This document shows, piece by piece, positions 1 to 7,867 of a stretch of 36,719 nucleotides of DNA. The position numbers and the translations under genes are program-made. Under the pieces are notes generated by a model. The model made no database searches and had not been told where the DNA came from. It saw nothing but the letters and a program-made list of their open reading frames with translations. The stretch's first letter is position 1. Each line of letters starts with the position of its first letter. Where the stretch lies: NCBI RefSeq assembly GCF_025642975.1, contig NZ_JANZKJ010000023.1, forward strand, positions 1-36,719, in the 5' to 3' direction. This stretch comes from Pseudomonas sp. RIT-PI-S (GTDB taxonomy: Bacteria; Pseudomonadota; Gammaproteobacteria; Pseudomonadales; Pseudomonadaceae).

Positions 1-1
1 C

Positions 2-52
2 GACACCAGCCAGGGCAAGGTGCTATCAGGCAACCGCGTCCAGGAACTTTGA
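2..52 (+). CDS. 3' end of an unidentified upstream gene (partial)
   Basis: An open frame enters from the window edge and stops at TGA 50-52, giving a 16-residue tail that ends Gln-Glu-Leu. Most third codon positions are G or C, as in the real genes nearby, whereas the other two frames look less like coding sequence. It would end only seven bases before the first GntR operator-like site. The fragment is too short to identify, and it may not be a gene. Confidence 0.3.
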   Translation, partial: DTSQGKVLSGNRVQEL

Positions 53-58
53 GGTCGA

Positions 59-69
59 GTGTCGACAAT
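59..69. promoter_or_regulatory. Putative GntR operator, copy 1
   Basis: GTGTCGACAAT contains the palindrome TTGTCGACA(A/C), which fits the GT-(N)-AC core typical of FadR-subfamily GntR operators. An identical 11-mer lies at 132-142. The centre-to-centre distance is 73 bp, close to seven helical turns. Between the copies lies a weak sigma70-like promoter with TTGACT at 84-89 and AAGGAT at 107-112. The site is seen directly; its role as the autoregulatory operator of the downstream GntR protein is inference. Confidence 0.5.
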
Positions 70-131
70 CTTTGAAAAAACCTTTGACTTGGCAGTGTTT
101 CTGCCCAAGGATTGGCGAATTGCTTACTCAG

Positions 132-142
132 GTGTCGACAAT
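132..142. promoter_or_regulatory. Putative GntR operator, copy 2
   Basis: This is an exact copy of GTGTCGACAAT at 59-69. It sits directly against the proposed ATG at 143 and overlaps the likely ribosome-binding bases AGG at 130-132. A repressor bound here would block early transcription just downstream of the proposed promoter, and binding to both in-phase copies could form a loop. Function is inferred. Confidence 0.5.
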
Positions 143-862
143 ATGTGGGATGGCCCCGAGTTGCCCCTCGCCCTTGAGGCAGATTCTGAAACAATTGCGG
201 AATCCGTGTTCCGCCGTATTCAGGCAGCCATTGTCAGCGGCGATATCGCTCCAGGCAGCAAGATCTCCGAACCGGAACTGGCCCGCACCTACGGCGTTAG
301 CCGTGGCCCGCTGCGCGAGGCTATTCATCGGCTGGAAGGGCAGCGCTTGTTGGTCCGCGTGCCCCACGTCGGCGCGCGCGTGGTTTCCCTGAGCCAGGCT
401 GAGCTGATCGAGCTGTACGACATCCGCGAATCGCTCGAAGGCATGGCCTGTCGGCTGGCGGCGGCGCGGATGAGCGCGGCTGAAGTAAATGAATTGCGAC
501 GGGTGCTCGAGACCCATGAGCGCGACGCAGGCTTCCAAGCTGGTGTTGGCTATTACCAGCAAGAAGGCGATTTCGACTTCCATTACCGGATCATCCAGGG
601 CAGCGGCAATCGCACGCTTGCGCAGCTGCTGTGCGGTGAGCTGTACCAATTGGTGCGCATGTATCGCATCCGTTTCTCCACGACCCCAAACCGGCCCCAT
701 CAGGCGTTCGCCGAACACCATCGGATTCTCGACGCTATCGCCGACCGGGACGGCGAGCTGGCGGAGCTGCTGATGCGCCGCCACATCGCCGGGTCCCGGC
801 GCAATGTCGAGCGGCATATGGCGGGGCAGGCCACAGAACAATCGCAACGAGGTGAGTCATGA
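143..862 (+). CDS. GntR/FadR-family regulator of the propionate (prp) operon
   Basis: Transcriptional regulator of 239 residues. An N-terminal winged helix-turn-helix (about residues 15-75, containing the SRGPLREAIHRLE recognition segment) is followed by an all-helical FCD ligand domain. His residues in FDFHYRII and EHHRIL are typical of the metal/ligand site of this domain. I chose ATG 143 rather than GTG 59 because it gives the usual family length and the preceding 28 residues do not resemble family N termini. Its TGA overlaps the prpB ATG (ATGA), so the two are translationally coupled. The position at the head of prpBC-acnD-prpF indicates it controls 2-methylcitrate cycle genes, probably by responding to a cycle intermediate; the ligand is not visible from sequence. 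Two identical operator-like sites precede it. Confidence 0.9.
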   Translation: MWDGPELPLALEADSETIAESVFRRIQAAIVSGDIAPGSKISEPELARTYGVSRGPLREAIHRLEGQRLLVRVPHVGARVVSLSQAELIELYDIRESLEGMACRLAAARMSAAEVNELRRVLETHERDAGFQAGVGYYQQEGDFDFHYRIIQGSGNRTLAQLLCGELYQLVRMYRIRFSTTPNRPHQAFAEHHRILDAIADRDGELAELLMRRHIAGSRRNVERHMAGQATEQSQRGES

Positions 863-1746
863 CCCAGCACAGCACTCCCGGCCAGCGTTTCCGCCAGGCC
901 GTCGCCAGCGAACATCCCTTGCAAGTGGTTGGCACCATCAACGCCAACCACGCGCTGCTGGCCCAGCAGGCGGGGTTCAAGGCGATCTATCTGTCCGGTG
1001 GCGGTGTGGCCGCCGGCTCCCTCGGCTTGCCAGACCTGGGGATCAGCAACCTCGATGACGTGCTCACCGATGTGCGCCGCATCACCGACGTGTGCGAGTT
1101 GCCGCTGTTGGTAGACGTGGACACCGGTTTCGGCTCTTCGGCCTTCAATGTGGCGCGCACCGTTCGCTCGATGATCAAGTTCGGCGCTGCCGCCATGCAT
1201 ATCGAGGACCAGGTAGGCGCCAAGCGCTGCGGCCACCGCCCCAACAAGGAAATCGTGTCGCTCGGCGAGATGGTCGACCGTATCAAGGCCGCCGTGGATG
1301 CGCGCACCGATGACAGCTTCGTGATCATGGCGCGCACCGACGCCTTGGCCGTGGAAGGGCTCGAGGCCGCGTTGGAGCGGGCCGAGGCCTGTATCGAGGC
1401 CGGGGCGGACATGGTCTTCCCCGAAGCGATCACCGAGCTTGCGATGTACAAGACCTTCGCCGACCGGGTGCGCGCGCCGATCCTCGCCAATATCACCGAA
1501 TTCGGCGCAACGCCGCTGTACACCACCGAGGAACTCGCCTCGGTGGACGTGGCGATGGTGCTGTACCCGCTGTCCGCCTTCCGCGCCATGAACAAGGCCG
1601 CGGAGAACGTCTATGGCGCGATCCGCCGGGACGGCACGCAAAAGAATGTGGTGGATACCATGCAAACCCGCATGGCGTTGTATGAATCCATCGGTTATCA
1701 CGCGTTCGAACAAAAGCTCGACGCGCTGTTCGCTCAGAAGCGCTGA
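859..1746 (+). CDS. prpB: 2-methylisocitrate lyase PrpB
   Basis: Cytoplasmic enzyme of the isocitrate lyase/PEP mutase superfamily that cleaves (2R,3S)-2-methylisocitrate to pyruvate and succinate, the last step of the 2-methylcitrate cycle. The 295 residues match the normal family length. The catalytic signature KRCGH is present at residues 122-126, with Cys124 as the expected acid/base. The upstream VDVDTGFG segment supplies Mg2+-binding aspartates. The start overlaps the regulator stop by four bases and is preceded by GAGGTGAG. It lies in the canonical order before prpC. Confidence 0.97.
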   Translation: MTQHSTPGQRFRQAVASEHPLQVVGTINANHALLAQQAGFKAIYLSGGGVAAGSLGLPDLGISNLDDVLTDVRRITDVCELPLLVDVDTGFGSSAFNVARTVRSMIKFGAAAMHIEDQVGAKRCGHRPNKEIVSLGEMVDRIKAAVDARTDDSFVIMARTDALAVEGLEAALERAEACIEAGADMVFPEAITELAMYKTFADRVRAPILANITEFGATPLYTTEELASVDVAMVLYPLSAFRAMNKAAENVYGAIRRDGTQKNVVDTMQTRMALYESIGYHAFEQKLDALFAQKR

Positions 1747-1794
1747 ACGCTGCGGGCGGCTGATCCGAATAACAAATTCAAGAAGGAGAATCCA

Positions 1795-2922
1795 ATGGCT
1801 GAAGCAAAAGTACTGAGCGGCGCCGGGCTGCGTGGCCAGGTCGCGGGGCAGACCGCTCTGTCCACGGTAGGCCAGGCAGGCGCCGGCCTCACCTATCGCG
1901 GGTACGACGTGCGCGAGCTCGCAGCCCACGCCGGGTTCGAGGAAGTTGCCTACCTGTTGCTCGAGGGCGACCTGCCCACTCGCCAGCAACTGGACACGTA
2001 CCTGGCGCGGCTGCAAGGTATGCGCGACCTGCCGCAAGCGCTCAAGGACGTGCTGGAGCGCATTCCTGCCGACACCCACCCCATGGACGTCATGCGCACA
2101 GGCGCCTCGATGCTTGGCAATCTCGAGCCCGAGGGCGGCTTCGAGCGCCAGCGTGAAGTGACTGAGCGCTTGCTCGCCGCGTTCCCGGCGATCATGTGCT
2201 ACTGGTACCACTTCAGCCGTAACGGCAAGCGCATCGAGTGCGCCAGCGACGAGCCTACCCTGGGCGGGCACTTCCTCCATCTGCTGCATGGCAAGGCGCC
2301 CAGCGAGCTGCACCGCAAGGTGATGGACGTGTCGCTGATTCTCTACGCCGAGCACGAATTCAACGCATCGACCTTCACCGCGCGGGTGTGCGCGTCCACC
2401 CTGTCGGACCTGTACTCCTGCGTGGTCGCGGCCATCGGTTCGTTGCGCGGGCCATTGCATGGCGGTGCCAACGAGGCGGCCATGGCGATGATCGAGAAAT
2501 TCGCCTCCCCCGAGGAAGCGACCGCTGGCACCCGTGAGATGCTGGCTCGCAAAGACAAGATCATGGGCTTCGGCCACGCCATCTATAAAGAGTCTGACCC
2601 GCGTAACGAAGTGATCAAGCAGTGGTCGCGCAAGCTGGCCGACGAGGTGGGCGACACTGTGCTGTTCCCGGTGTCCGAGGCGATCGACAAGGTGATGTGG
2701 GACGAGAAAAAACTGTTCCCCAACGCCGACTTCTACCATGCCTCGGCGTATCACTTCATGGGCATCCCCACGCCGCTGTTCACGCCGATTTTCGTCTGCT
2801 CCCGGGTCACCGGCTGGGCCGCCCATGTGTTCGAGCAGCGTGCCAACAACCGCATCATCCGCCCGAGCGCCGAATACATCGGCGTCGAACAGCGCGCCTT
2901 TGTGCCATTAGCCGACCGTTGA
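1795..2922 (+). CDS. prpC: 2-methylcitrate synthase PrpC
   Basis: Condenses propionyl-CoA with oxaloacetate to form 2-methylcitrate. The protein is 375 residues, the normal length for short-form citrate synthases. The catalytic triad expected for the superfamily is visible: His222 in GPLHGGANE, His261 in GFGHAIYK, and Asp312 in NADFYHASAY. A strong AAGGAGAA ribosome-binding site precedes the ATG. The 84-bp gap to acnD contains a small hairpin (AGGGC/GCCCT, 2956-2971) followed by TCTTT, which could cause some premature termination. Confidence 0.97.
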   Translation: MAEAKVLSGAGLRGQVAGQTALSTVGQAGAGLTYRGYDVRELAAHAGFEEVAYLLLEGDLPTRQQLDTYLARLQGMRDLPQALKDVLERIPADTHPMDVMRTGASMLGNLEPEGGFERQREVTERLLAAFPAIMCYWYHFSRNGKRIECASDEPTLGGHFLHLLHGKAPSELHRKVMDVSLILYAEHEFNASTFTARVCASTLSDLYSCVVAAIGSLRGPLHGGANEAAMAMIEKFASPEEATAGTREMLARKDKIMGFGHAIYKESDPRNEVIKQWSRKLADEVGDTVLFPVSEAIDKVMWDEKKLFPNADFYHASAYHFMGIPTPLFTPIFVCSRVTGWAAHVFEQRANNRIIRPSAEYIGVEQRAFVPLADR

Positions 2923-3006
2923 AGAACGCTGGCGAAACAGCGCTGACCACAGGGTAGGGCCGCAGAGCCCTTCTTTGGCCCATACCGTGATCGAGCCCTT
3001 GCAACC

Positions 3007-5607
3007 ATGAACACTGATTACCGTAAACCCCTTCCCGGCACGGCCTTGGACTTTTACGACGCCCGTGCCGCGGTCGAAGCCATCGCCCCTGGTGCCTACG
3101 CGGGCCTTCCCTACACCTCCCGCGTGCTGGCCGAGAACCTGGTGCGCCGCTGCGACCCGCACACGCTGCGCGCGTCCTTGTCGCAGTTGATCGAACGCAA
3201 GCGGGACCTGGACTTCCCCTGGTTCCCGGCGCGGGTGGTGTGTCATGACATCCTCGGCCAGACCGCATTGGTTGACCTGGCGGGCCTGCGCGACGCCATC
3301 GCCGAGCGCGGCGGCGACCCGGCGAAGGTCAACCCGGTGGTGCCGACCCAATTGATCGTCGACCATTCGTTGGCCGTGGAATGTGGCGGCTATGATCCAG
3401 ACGCCTTCGCCAAGAACCGGGCAATCGAAGATCGGCGCAACGAAGACCGCTTCCATTTCATCGACTGGACCAAGCGCGCGTTCAAGAACGTGGACGTGAT
3501 CCCGCCTGGCAACGGCATCCTGCACCAGATCAACCTGGAGCGGATGTCGCCGGTGATCCAGGCGCGGGACGGCGTGGCGTTCCCAGACACCCTGGTGGGC
3601 ACCGATTCGCATACTCCGATGGTCGACGCGCTCGGGGTGATCGCCATCGGCGTGGGCGGGCTGGAAGCGGAGAGCGTGATGCTTGGCCGCGCCTCTTGGA
3701 TGCGCCTGCCGGAAATCGTCGGGGTAAGCTTGAGCGGCCGCCCGGCCCCGGGCATCACCGCCACCGACGTGGTGCTGTCGCTGACGGAGTTTCTGCGCCA
3801 GCAGAAAGTGGTAGGGGCCTACCTGGAATTCTACGGAGAGGGCGCCAGCAACCTCACCCTCGGCGACCGCGCGACCATCGCCAACATGGCCCCCGAATAC
3901 GGCGCTACCGCGGCGATGTTCGCCATCGACGAGCAGACCATCACCTACCTGCGCCTCACTGGCCGTGAAGACGAACAGGTCAAGCTGGTGGAAACCTACG
4001 CCCGCACTACAGGGCTGTGGGCGGACGACCTGGCGCAGGTGGAATACGAGCGTGTGCTGCACTTCGACCTCGGCACGGTGGTGCGTACCCTCGCCGGGCC
4101 GTCCAACCCGCACCGCCGCTTGCCGGTGAGCGAACTGGCCGCGCGCGGGGTGTCTGGGGTAGTGGAAAACGAACCCGGCAAGCTGCCCGATGGCGCGGTG
4201 ATCATCGCCGCCATCACCAGCTGCACCAACACCAACAACCCACGCAATATGGTTGCCGCCGGCCTGCTGGCGCGTAACGCCAACCGCCTGGGCCTCACCC
4301 GCAAGCCGTGGGTGAAGACCTCCCTGGCGCCCGGCTCGAAAACCGTGGCGCTGTACCTGGAAGAGGGGCAATTGCTGCCGGAACTGGAACAACTGGGCTT
4401 CGGCGTGGTGGCGTTCGCCTGCACCACCTGCAACGGCATGAGCGGCGCGCTGGACCCCGTCATCCAGCAGGAAATCATCGCCCGCGACCTGTACGCCACC
4501 GCCGTGCTGTCCGGCAACCGCAACTTCGACGGGCGCATCCACCCCTATGCTCGCCAGGCGTTCCTGGCCTCGCCGCCGCTGGTGGTGGCCTACGCCATTG
4601 CCGGGACCATTCGTTTCGACATCGAGAAAGACGTACTCGGCCGTGGCCCCGGCGGAGAAGAAATCCGTCTCAAGGACATCTGGCCCAGCGATGAAGAGAT
4701 CGACGCGGTGGTCAAGGCGTCGGTCAAGCCCGAGCAGTTCCGCCGGGTATATATCCCCATGTTCGCCGTGCAACCGGGCAGCACCGAGAGCATCAGCCCG
4801 CTTTATGCCTGGCGGCCTGCCAGCACCTATATCCGCCGCCCACCCTATTGGGAGGGTGCGCTCGCTGGCGAACGCAGCCTGACCGGCATGCGCCCGCTGG
4901 CGTTGCTGGGCGACAACATCACCACCGATCACCTGTCGCCGTCCAACGCCATCATGTTGGACTCCGCCGCCGGCGAGTACCTGGCGCGCATGGGCCTGCC
5001 CGAAGAAGACTTCAACTCCTACGCCACCCACCGTGGCGATCACCTCACCGCCCAGCGGGCGACCTTCGCCAACCCCAAGCTGTACAACGAAATGGTGCTC
5101 GACGCCACGGGGCAGGTGAAGCAGGGCTCCTTGGCCCGGGTGGAACCCGAAGGCCAGGAAATGCGCATGTGGGAGGCGATCGAAACCTACATGCAGCGCA
5201 AGCAGCCGCTGATCATCATCGCCGGCGCCGACTACGGCCAAGGCTCTTCGCGGGACTGGGCGGCCAAGGGCGTACGCCTGGCCGGGGTCGAGGCTATCGT
5301 GGCCGAAGGCTTCGAGCGCATCCACCGCACCAACCTGATCGGCATGGGCGTGCTGCCACTGGAGTTCATGGCCGGCACCAATCGCCTTACTTTAGGGCTC
5401 GATGGGACCGAAACCTATGACGTGGAAGGCGCACGCACGCCACGTTCGTTCCTGGTGCTGGTGATCCACCGGCGCAACGGCGAGCGCCTGGAAGTGCCGG
5501 TGATCTGCCGCCTGGACACCGCCGAAGAGGTGTCCATCTACGAGGCGGGTGGAGTGCTGCAGCGCTTTGCCACCGATTTTCTCGAATCCACCACCGCGGC
5601 GGCCTGA
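3007..5607 (+). CDS. acnD: Fe/S-dependent 2-methylcitrate dehydratase AcnD
   Basis: Aconitase-family enzyme that dehydrates 2-methylcitrate to 2-methylaconitate and works together with PrpF in place of PrpD. It has 866 residues, close to other AcnD proteins and a little shorter than AcnA. The three 4Fe-4S ligands are visible as Cys406 (SCTNTNNP) and Cys472/Cys475 (ACTTCNG). The C-terminal swivel domain has the GSSRDWAAKG active-site motif. The ribosome-binding site before ATG 3007 is weak. A 7-bp hairpin (CCGCGGC/GCCGCGG, 5594-5614) spans the stop codon just before the prpF ribosome-binding site. The adjacent prpF distinguishes it from housekeeping aconitase. Confidence 0.95.
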   Translation: MNTDYRKPLPGTALDFYDARAAVEAIAPGAYAGLPYTSRVLAENLVRRCDPHTLRASLSQLIERKRDLDFPWFPARVVCHDILGQTALVDLAGLRDAIAERGGDPAKVNPVVPTQLIVDHSLAVECGGYDPDAFAKNRAIEDRRNEDRFHFIDWTKRAFKNVDVIPPGNGILHQINLERMSPVIQARDGVAFPDTLVGTDSHTPMVDALGVIAIGVGGLEAESVMLGRASWMRLPEIVGVSLSGRPAPGITATDVVLSLTEFLRQQKVVGAYLEFYGEGASNLTLGDRATIANMAPEYGATAAMFAIDEQTITYLRLTGREDEQVKLVETYARTTGLWADDLAQVEYERVLHFDLGTVVRTLAGPSNPHRRLPVSELAARGVSGVVENEPGKLPDGAVIIAAITSCTNTNNPRNMVAAGLLARNANRLGLTRKPWVKTSLAPGSKTVALYLEEGQLLPELEQLGFGVVAFACTTCNGMSGALDPVIQQEIIARDLYATAVLSGNRNFDGRIHPYARQAFLASPPLVVAYAIAGTIRFDIEKDVLGRGPGGEEIRLKDIWPSDEEIDAVVKASVKPEQFRRVYIPMFAVQPGSTESISPLYAWRPASTYIRRPPYWEGALAGERSLTGMRPLALLGDNITTDHLSPSNAIMLDSAAGEYLARMGLPEEDFNSYATHRGDHLTAQRATFANPKLYNEMVLDATGQVKQGSLARVEPEGQEMRMWEAIETYMQRKQPLIIIAGADYGQGSSRDWAAKGVRLAGVEAIVAEGFERIHRTNLIGMGVLPLEFMAGTNRLTLGLDGTETYDVEGARTPRSFLVLVIHRRNGERLEVPVICRLDTAEEVSIYEAGGVLQRFATDFLESTTAAA

Positions 5608-5630
5608 GCCGCGGTCTTCAGGAAGCTGCC

Positions 5631-6809
5631 ATGGCACATCCAGCGCAACTACGCATTCTCGCCACCTACATGCGTGGCGGCACCAGCAAGGGGGTGTTCT
5701 TCCGCCTCCAGGACCTGCCGCCCGCCGCGCAAGCCCCTGGGCCGGCCCGTGACGCTCTGCTGCTACGGGTTATCGGCAGCCCGGACCCCTACGGCAAGCA
5801 AACGGACGGCATGGGCGGCGCGACCTCCAGCACCAGCAAGGTGGTGATCCTCTCGCCCAGCACCCGGCCGGAGCATGACGTCGACTACCTGTTCGGCCAG
5901 GTTTCCATCGATGCACCCTTCGTAGACTGGAGCGGTAACTGCGGCAACCTGTCTGCCGCCGTGGGCGCCTTCGCCATCAGCAGCGGCCTGGTCGATTCGC
6001 AATGGGTGCCCCGCGACGGCGTGGCGACGGTGCGCATCTGGCAGGCCAATATCGGCAAGACCATCATCAGCCATGTGCCCATGACCGCGGGCGCGGTGCA
6101 GGAAACCGGTGACTTCGAGCTGGATGGGGTCACCTTCCCGGCTGCCGAAGTGCGCCTGGAGTTCCTGGACCCAGCGGACGAAGGGGAGGGCGGTTCGATG
6201 TTCCCCACCGGCCGGCTGGTCGACGACCTGGAGGTGCCCGGTGTCGGCACCTTCAAGGCCACGATGATCAACGCGGGTATCCCGACGATCTTCCTTAACG
6301 CGGCGGACCTGGGTTACAGCGGTACCGAGCTGCAGGGGGCCATCAATGACAATCCCGAGGCCCTGTCGCGTTTCGAGCGCATTCGCACCGCCGGTGCGCT
6401 GCGCATGGGGCTGATTCGCGACCCCGCCGAAGCCGCTACCCGCCAGCACACGCCCAAGGTCGCTTTCGTGGCACCGCCGGCCAGCTACACGGCGTCCAGC
6501 GGCAAAGCGATAGCGGCGGGGGATGTGGATGTGCTGGTGCGGGCACTGTCCATGGGCAAGTTGCACCACGCCATGATGGGCACGGCAGCAGTGGCGATAG
6601 GCACGGCCGCGGCAGTGCCTGGCACGTTGGTGAACCTGGCGGCCGGCGGCGGCGAGCGGCAGTCGGTGCGTTTCGGGCACCCGTCCGGTGTGCTGCGGGT
6701 AGGGGCCGAGGCGCGGCAGGTCGATGGCGACTGGATCGTGACCAAGGCGATCATGAGCCGCAGTGCGCGGGTGTTGATGGAAGGGTGGGTGCGGGTGCCG
6801 GAGGTGTAG
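5631..6809 (+). CDS. prpF: 2-methylaconitate cis-trans isomerase PrpF
   Basis: Isomerase of the diaminopimelate epimerase-like fold that converts the AcnD product trans-2-methylaconitate to the cis form used by ordinary aconitase. It has 392 residues with the family N terminus MRGGTSKGVFF at about 14-24. Lys70 in TSSTSK and Cys104 in SGNCGN align with the Lys and Cys known to be important in the Shewanella enzyme (K73, C107). AGGAAG lies before ATG 5631. It is the last gene of the operon; the next gene, ppsR, is convergent, and no prpD is present in the window. Confidence 0.96.
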   Translation: MAHPAQLRILATYMRGGTSKGVFFRLQDLPPAAQAPGPARDALLLRVIGSPDPYGKQTDGMGGATSSTSKVVILSPSTRPEHDVDYLFGQVSIDAPFVDWSGNCGNLSAAVGAFAISSGLVDSQWVPRDGVATVRIWQANIGKTIISHVPMTAGAVQETGDFELDGVTFPAAEVRLEFLDPADEGEGGSMFPTGRLVDDLEVPGVGTFKATMINAGIPTIFLNAADLGYSGTELQGAINDNPEALSRFERIRTAGALRMGLIRDPAEAATRQHTPKVAFVAPPASYTASSGKAIAAGDVDVLVRALSMGKLHHAMMGTAAVAIGTAAAVPGTLVNLAAGGGERQSVRFGHPSGVLRVGAEARQVDGDWIVTKAIMSRSARVLMEGWVRVPEV

Positions 6810-6815
6810 GCTATC

Positions 6816-6831
6816 CCGGGCTTTCGCCCGG
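6816..6831. terminator. Weak hairpin between convergent prpF and ppsR
   Basis: CCGGGC-TTTC-GCCCGG forms a perfect 6-bp stem six bases after the prpF stop codon. It has no T-run on either strand, so it may be a weak or Rho-assisted terminator serving the two convergent genes. Confidence 0.35.
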
Positions 6832-6885
6832 TTCCACCCCATTCTGTGGGCGCTGGGGAGCCTGGGAACAGAGGGGCCGCCCAGG

Positions 6886-7704
6886 TTATTTGAAGCGCCG
6901 CTCAACGCCCATTTCCACGAGGATCTTCGCGGAGATTTCCTCCACGGAAAAATGCGTGGAATTGATGTGCAGGATGTTTTCCCGGCGGAACAGGTTTTCC
7001 ACTTCGCGCACTTCGAACTCGCATTGGGCGAAGCTTGAGTAACGGCTGTTCGCCTTGCGCTCATGGCGAATGGCGGTGAGCCGGTCCGGGTCGATGGTCA
7101 GGCCGAAGAGCTTATGCCGGTGCGCGCGCAAGGCCTGGGGCAATTGTAACCGCTCCATGTCTTCTTCGGTGAGCGGGTAGTTCGCGGCGCGGATACCGAA
7201 CTGCATGGCCATGTAAAGGCAGGTCGGCGTTTTGCCGGAACGCGAAACGCCCACGAGAATCAGGTCGGCCTTGTCGTAGTAATGGGTGCGCGCGCCGTCG
7301 TCGTTATCCAGCGCGAAGTTGACCGCCTCGATGCGGTCCATGTAGTTCGAATTGCGCGCGATGGAATGGGATTTGCCTACCGAATACGACGAATGCGAGC
7401 CCAGTTCCAGCTCCAACGGGGCGAGGAAGGTCGAGAAGATGTCGATCATGAACCCGTTGGAGGTGGCGAGTATTTCGCGGATGTCCTGGTTGACGATGGT
7501 ATCGAAAATGATAGGGCGCACCCCGTCGCGTTCCGCTGCGGAGTTGATTTGCTGAACCATCGCCCGGGCTTTTTCCACACTGTCGATATAGGGGCGCGTG
7601 AACTTGTTGAAGGTTATGGTTTCGAACTGCGCGAGCAGACTCTGGCCGAGGGTTTCGGCAGTGATGCCGGTCCCATCGGAGATGAAAAAAGCAGATCGTT
7701 TCAT
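6886..7704 (-). CDS. ppsR: PEP synthase regulatory protein (bifunctional kinase/pyrophosphorylase)
   Basis: DUF299-family enzyme of 272 residues that inactivates PEP synthase by ADP-dependent phosphorylation of a threonine next to its catalytic histidine and reactivates it by Pi-dependent dephosphorylation. The P-loop-like GVSRSGKT motif is at residues 152-159. The N terminus (FFISDGTGITAETLG) is typical of the family. It is divergent from its target ppsA across a 163-bp shared promoter region, the usual Pseudomonas arrangement. The pairing allows carbon flow from pyruvate to PEP to be switched with energy state. Confidence 0.97.
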   Translation of the reverse strand: MKRSAFFISDGTGITAETLGQSLLAQFETITFNKFTRPYIDSVEKARAMVQQINSAAERDGVRPIIFDTIVNQDIREILATSNGFMIDIFSTFLAPLELELGSHSSYSVGKSHSIARNSNYMDRIEAVNFALDNDDGARTHYYDKADLILVGVSRSGKTPTCLYMAMQFGIRAANYPLTEEDMERLQLPQALRAHRHKLFGLTIDPDRLTAIRHERKANSRYSSFAQCEFEVREVENLFRRENILHINSTHFSVEEISAKILVEMGVERRFK

Positions 7705-7742
7705 GTGCGCCCTGGGCCTTAGGCTGTGGAAGGATCCTGAGA

Positions 7743-7750
7743 TATCATAG
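7743..7750. promoter_or_regulatory. Possible overlapping -10 elements of divergent ppsR and ppsA
   Basis: The sequence TATCATA reads TATCAT on the plus strand (7743-7748, toward ppsA) and TATGAT on the minus strand (7745-7750, toward ppsR). Both are good -10 matches, but neither has a clear -35. If both are real, the two promoters would overlap and compete. This rests only on motif reading. Confidence 0.3.
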
Positions 7751-7819
7751 GCCCGCTTCGCCGGCCGCTGAGCCTCGCATTCTCACGCATTTCGAAGGCT
7801 TGGGCCACTGTGCCCCGGA

Positions 7820-7838
7820 GGGCGCCAAGAAGGCGCCC
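7820..7838 (+). other. Hairpin in the ppsA leader
   Basis: GGGCGCC-AAGAA-GGCGCCC is a perfect 7-bp stem ending about 29 bases before the ppsA TTG start. There is no following T-run long enough for termination (TCTAACCCCTTTTG). It may protect the mRNA or shape translation initiation; no known riboswitch class is recognised. Confidence 0.45.
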
Positions 7839-7867
7839 GGTCTAACCCCTTTTGTGGAGACATCACC

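Noticed and set aside
59..142. GTG 59 as start of the GntR regulator, adding 28 residues
   Set aside because: The extra residues do not resemble family N termini, and they would translate through the operator-like sites and the candidate promoter. ATG 143 gives the usual 239-residue length.
700..2826. Long minus-strand open frame opposite prpB-prpC (and similar ones at 2908-5325, 7745-10303 and 13848-16637)
   Set aside because: They are antisense shadows produced by high GC at third codon positions of real genes. Their translations are rich in His, Arg, Gly and Gln without domain motifs, and the plus-strand genes are unambiguous.
6810..6885. Remnant of prpD after prpF
   Set aside because: The 76-bp gap holds only a weak hairpin and the ppsR tail; no sequence reminiscent of PrpD is visible.
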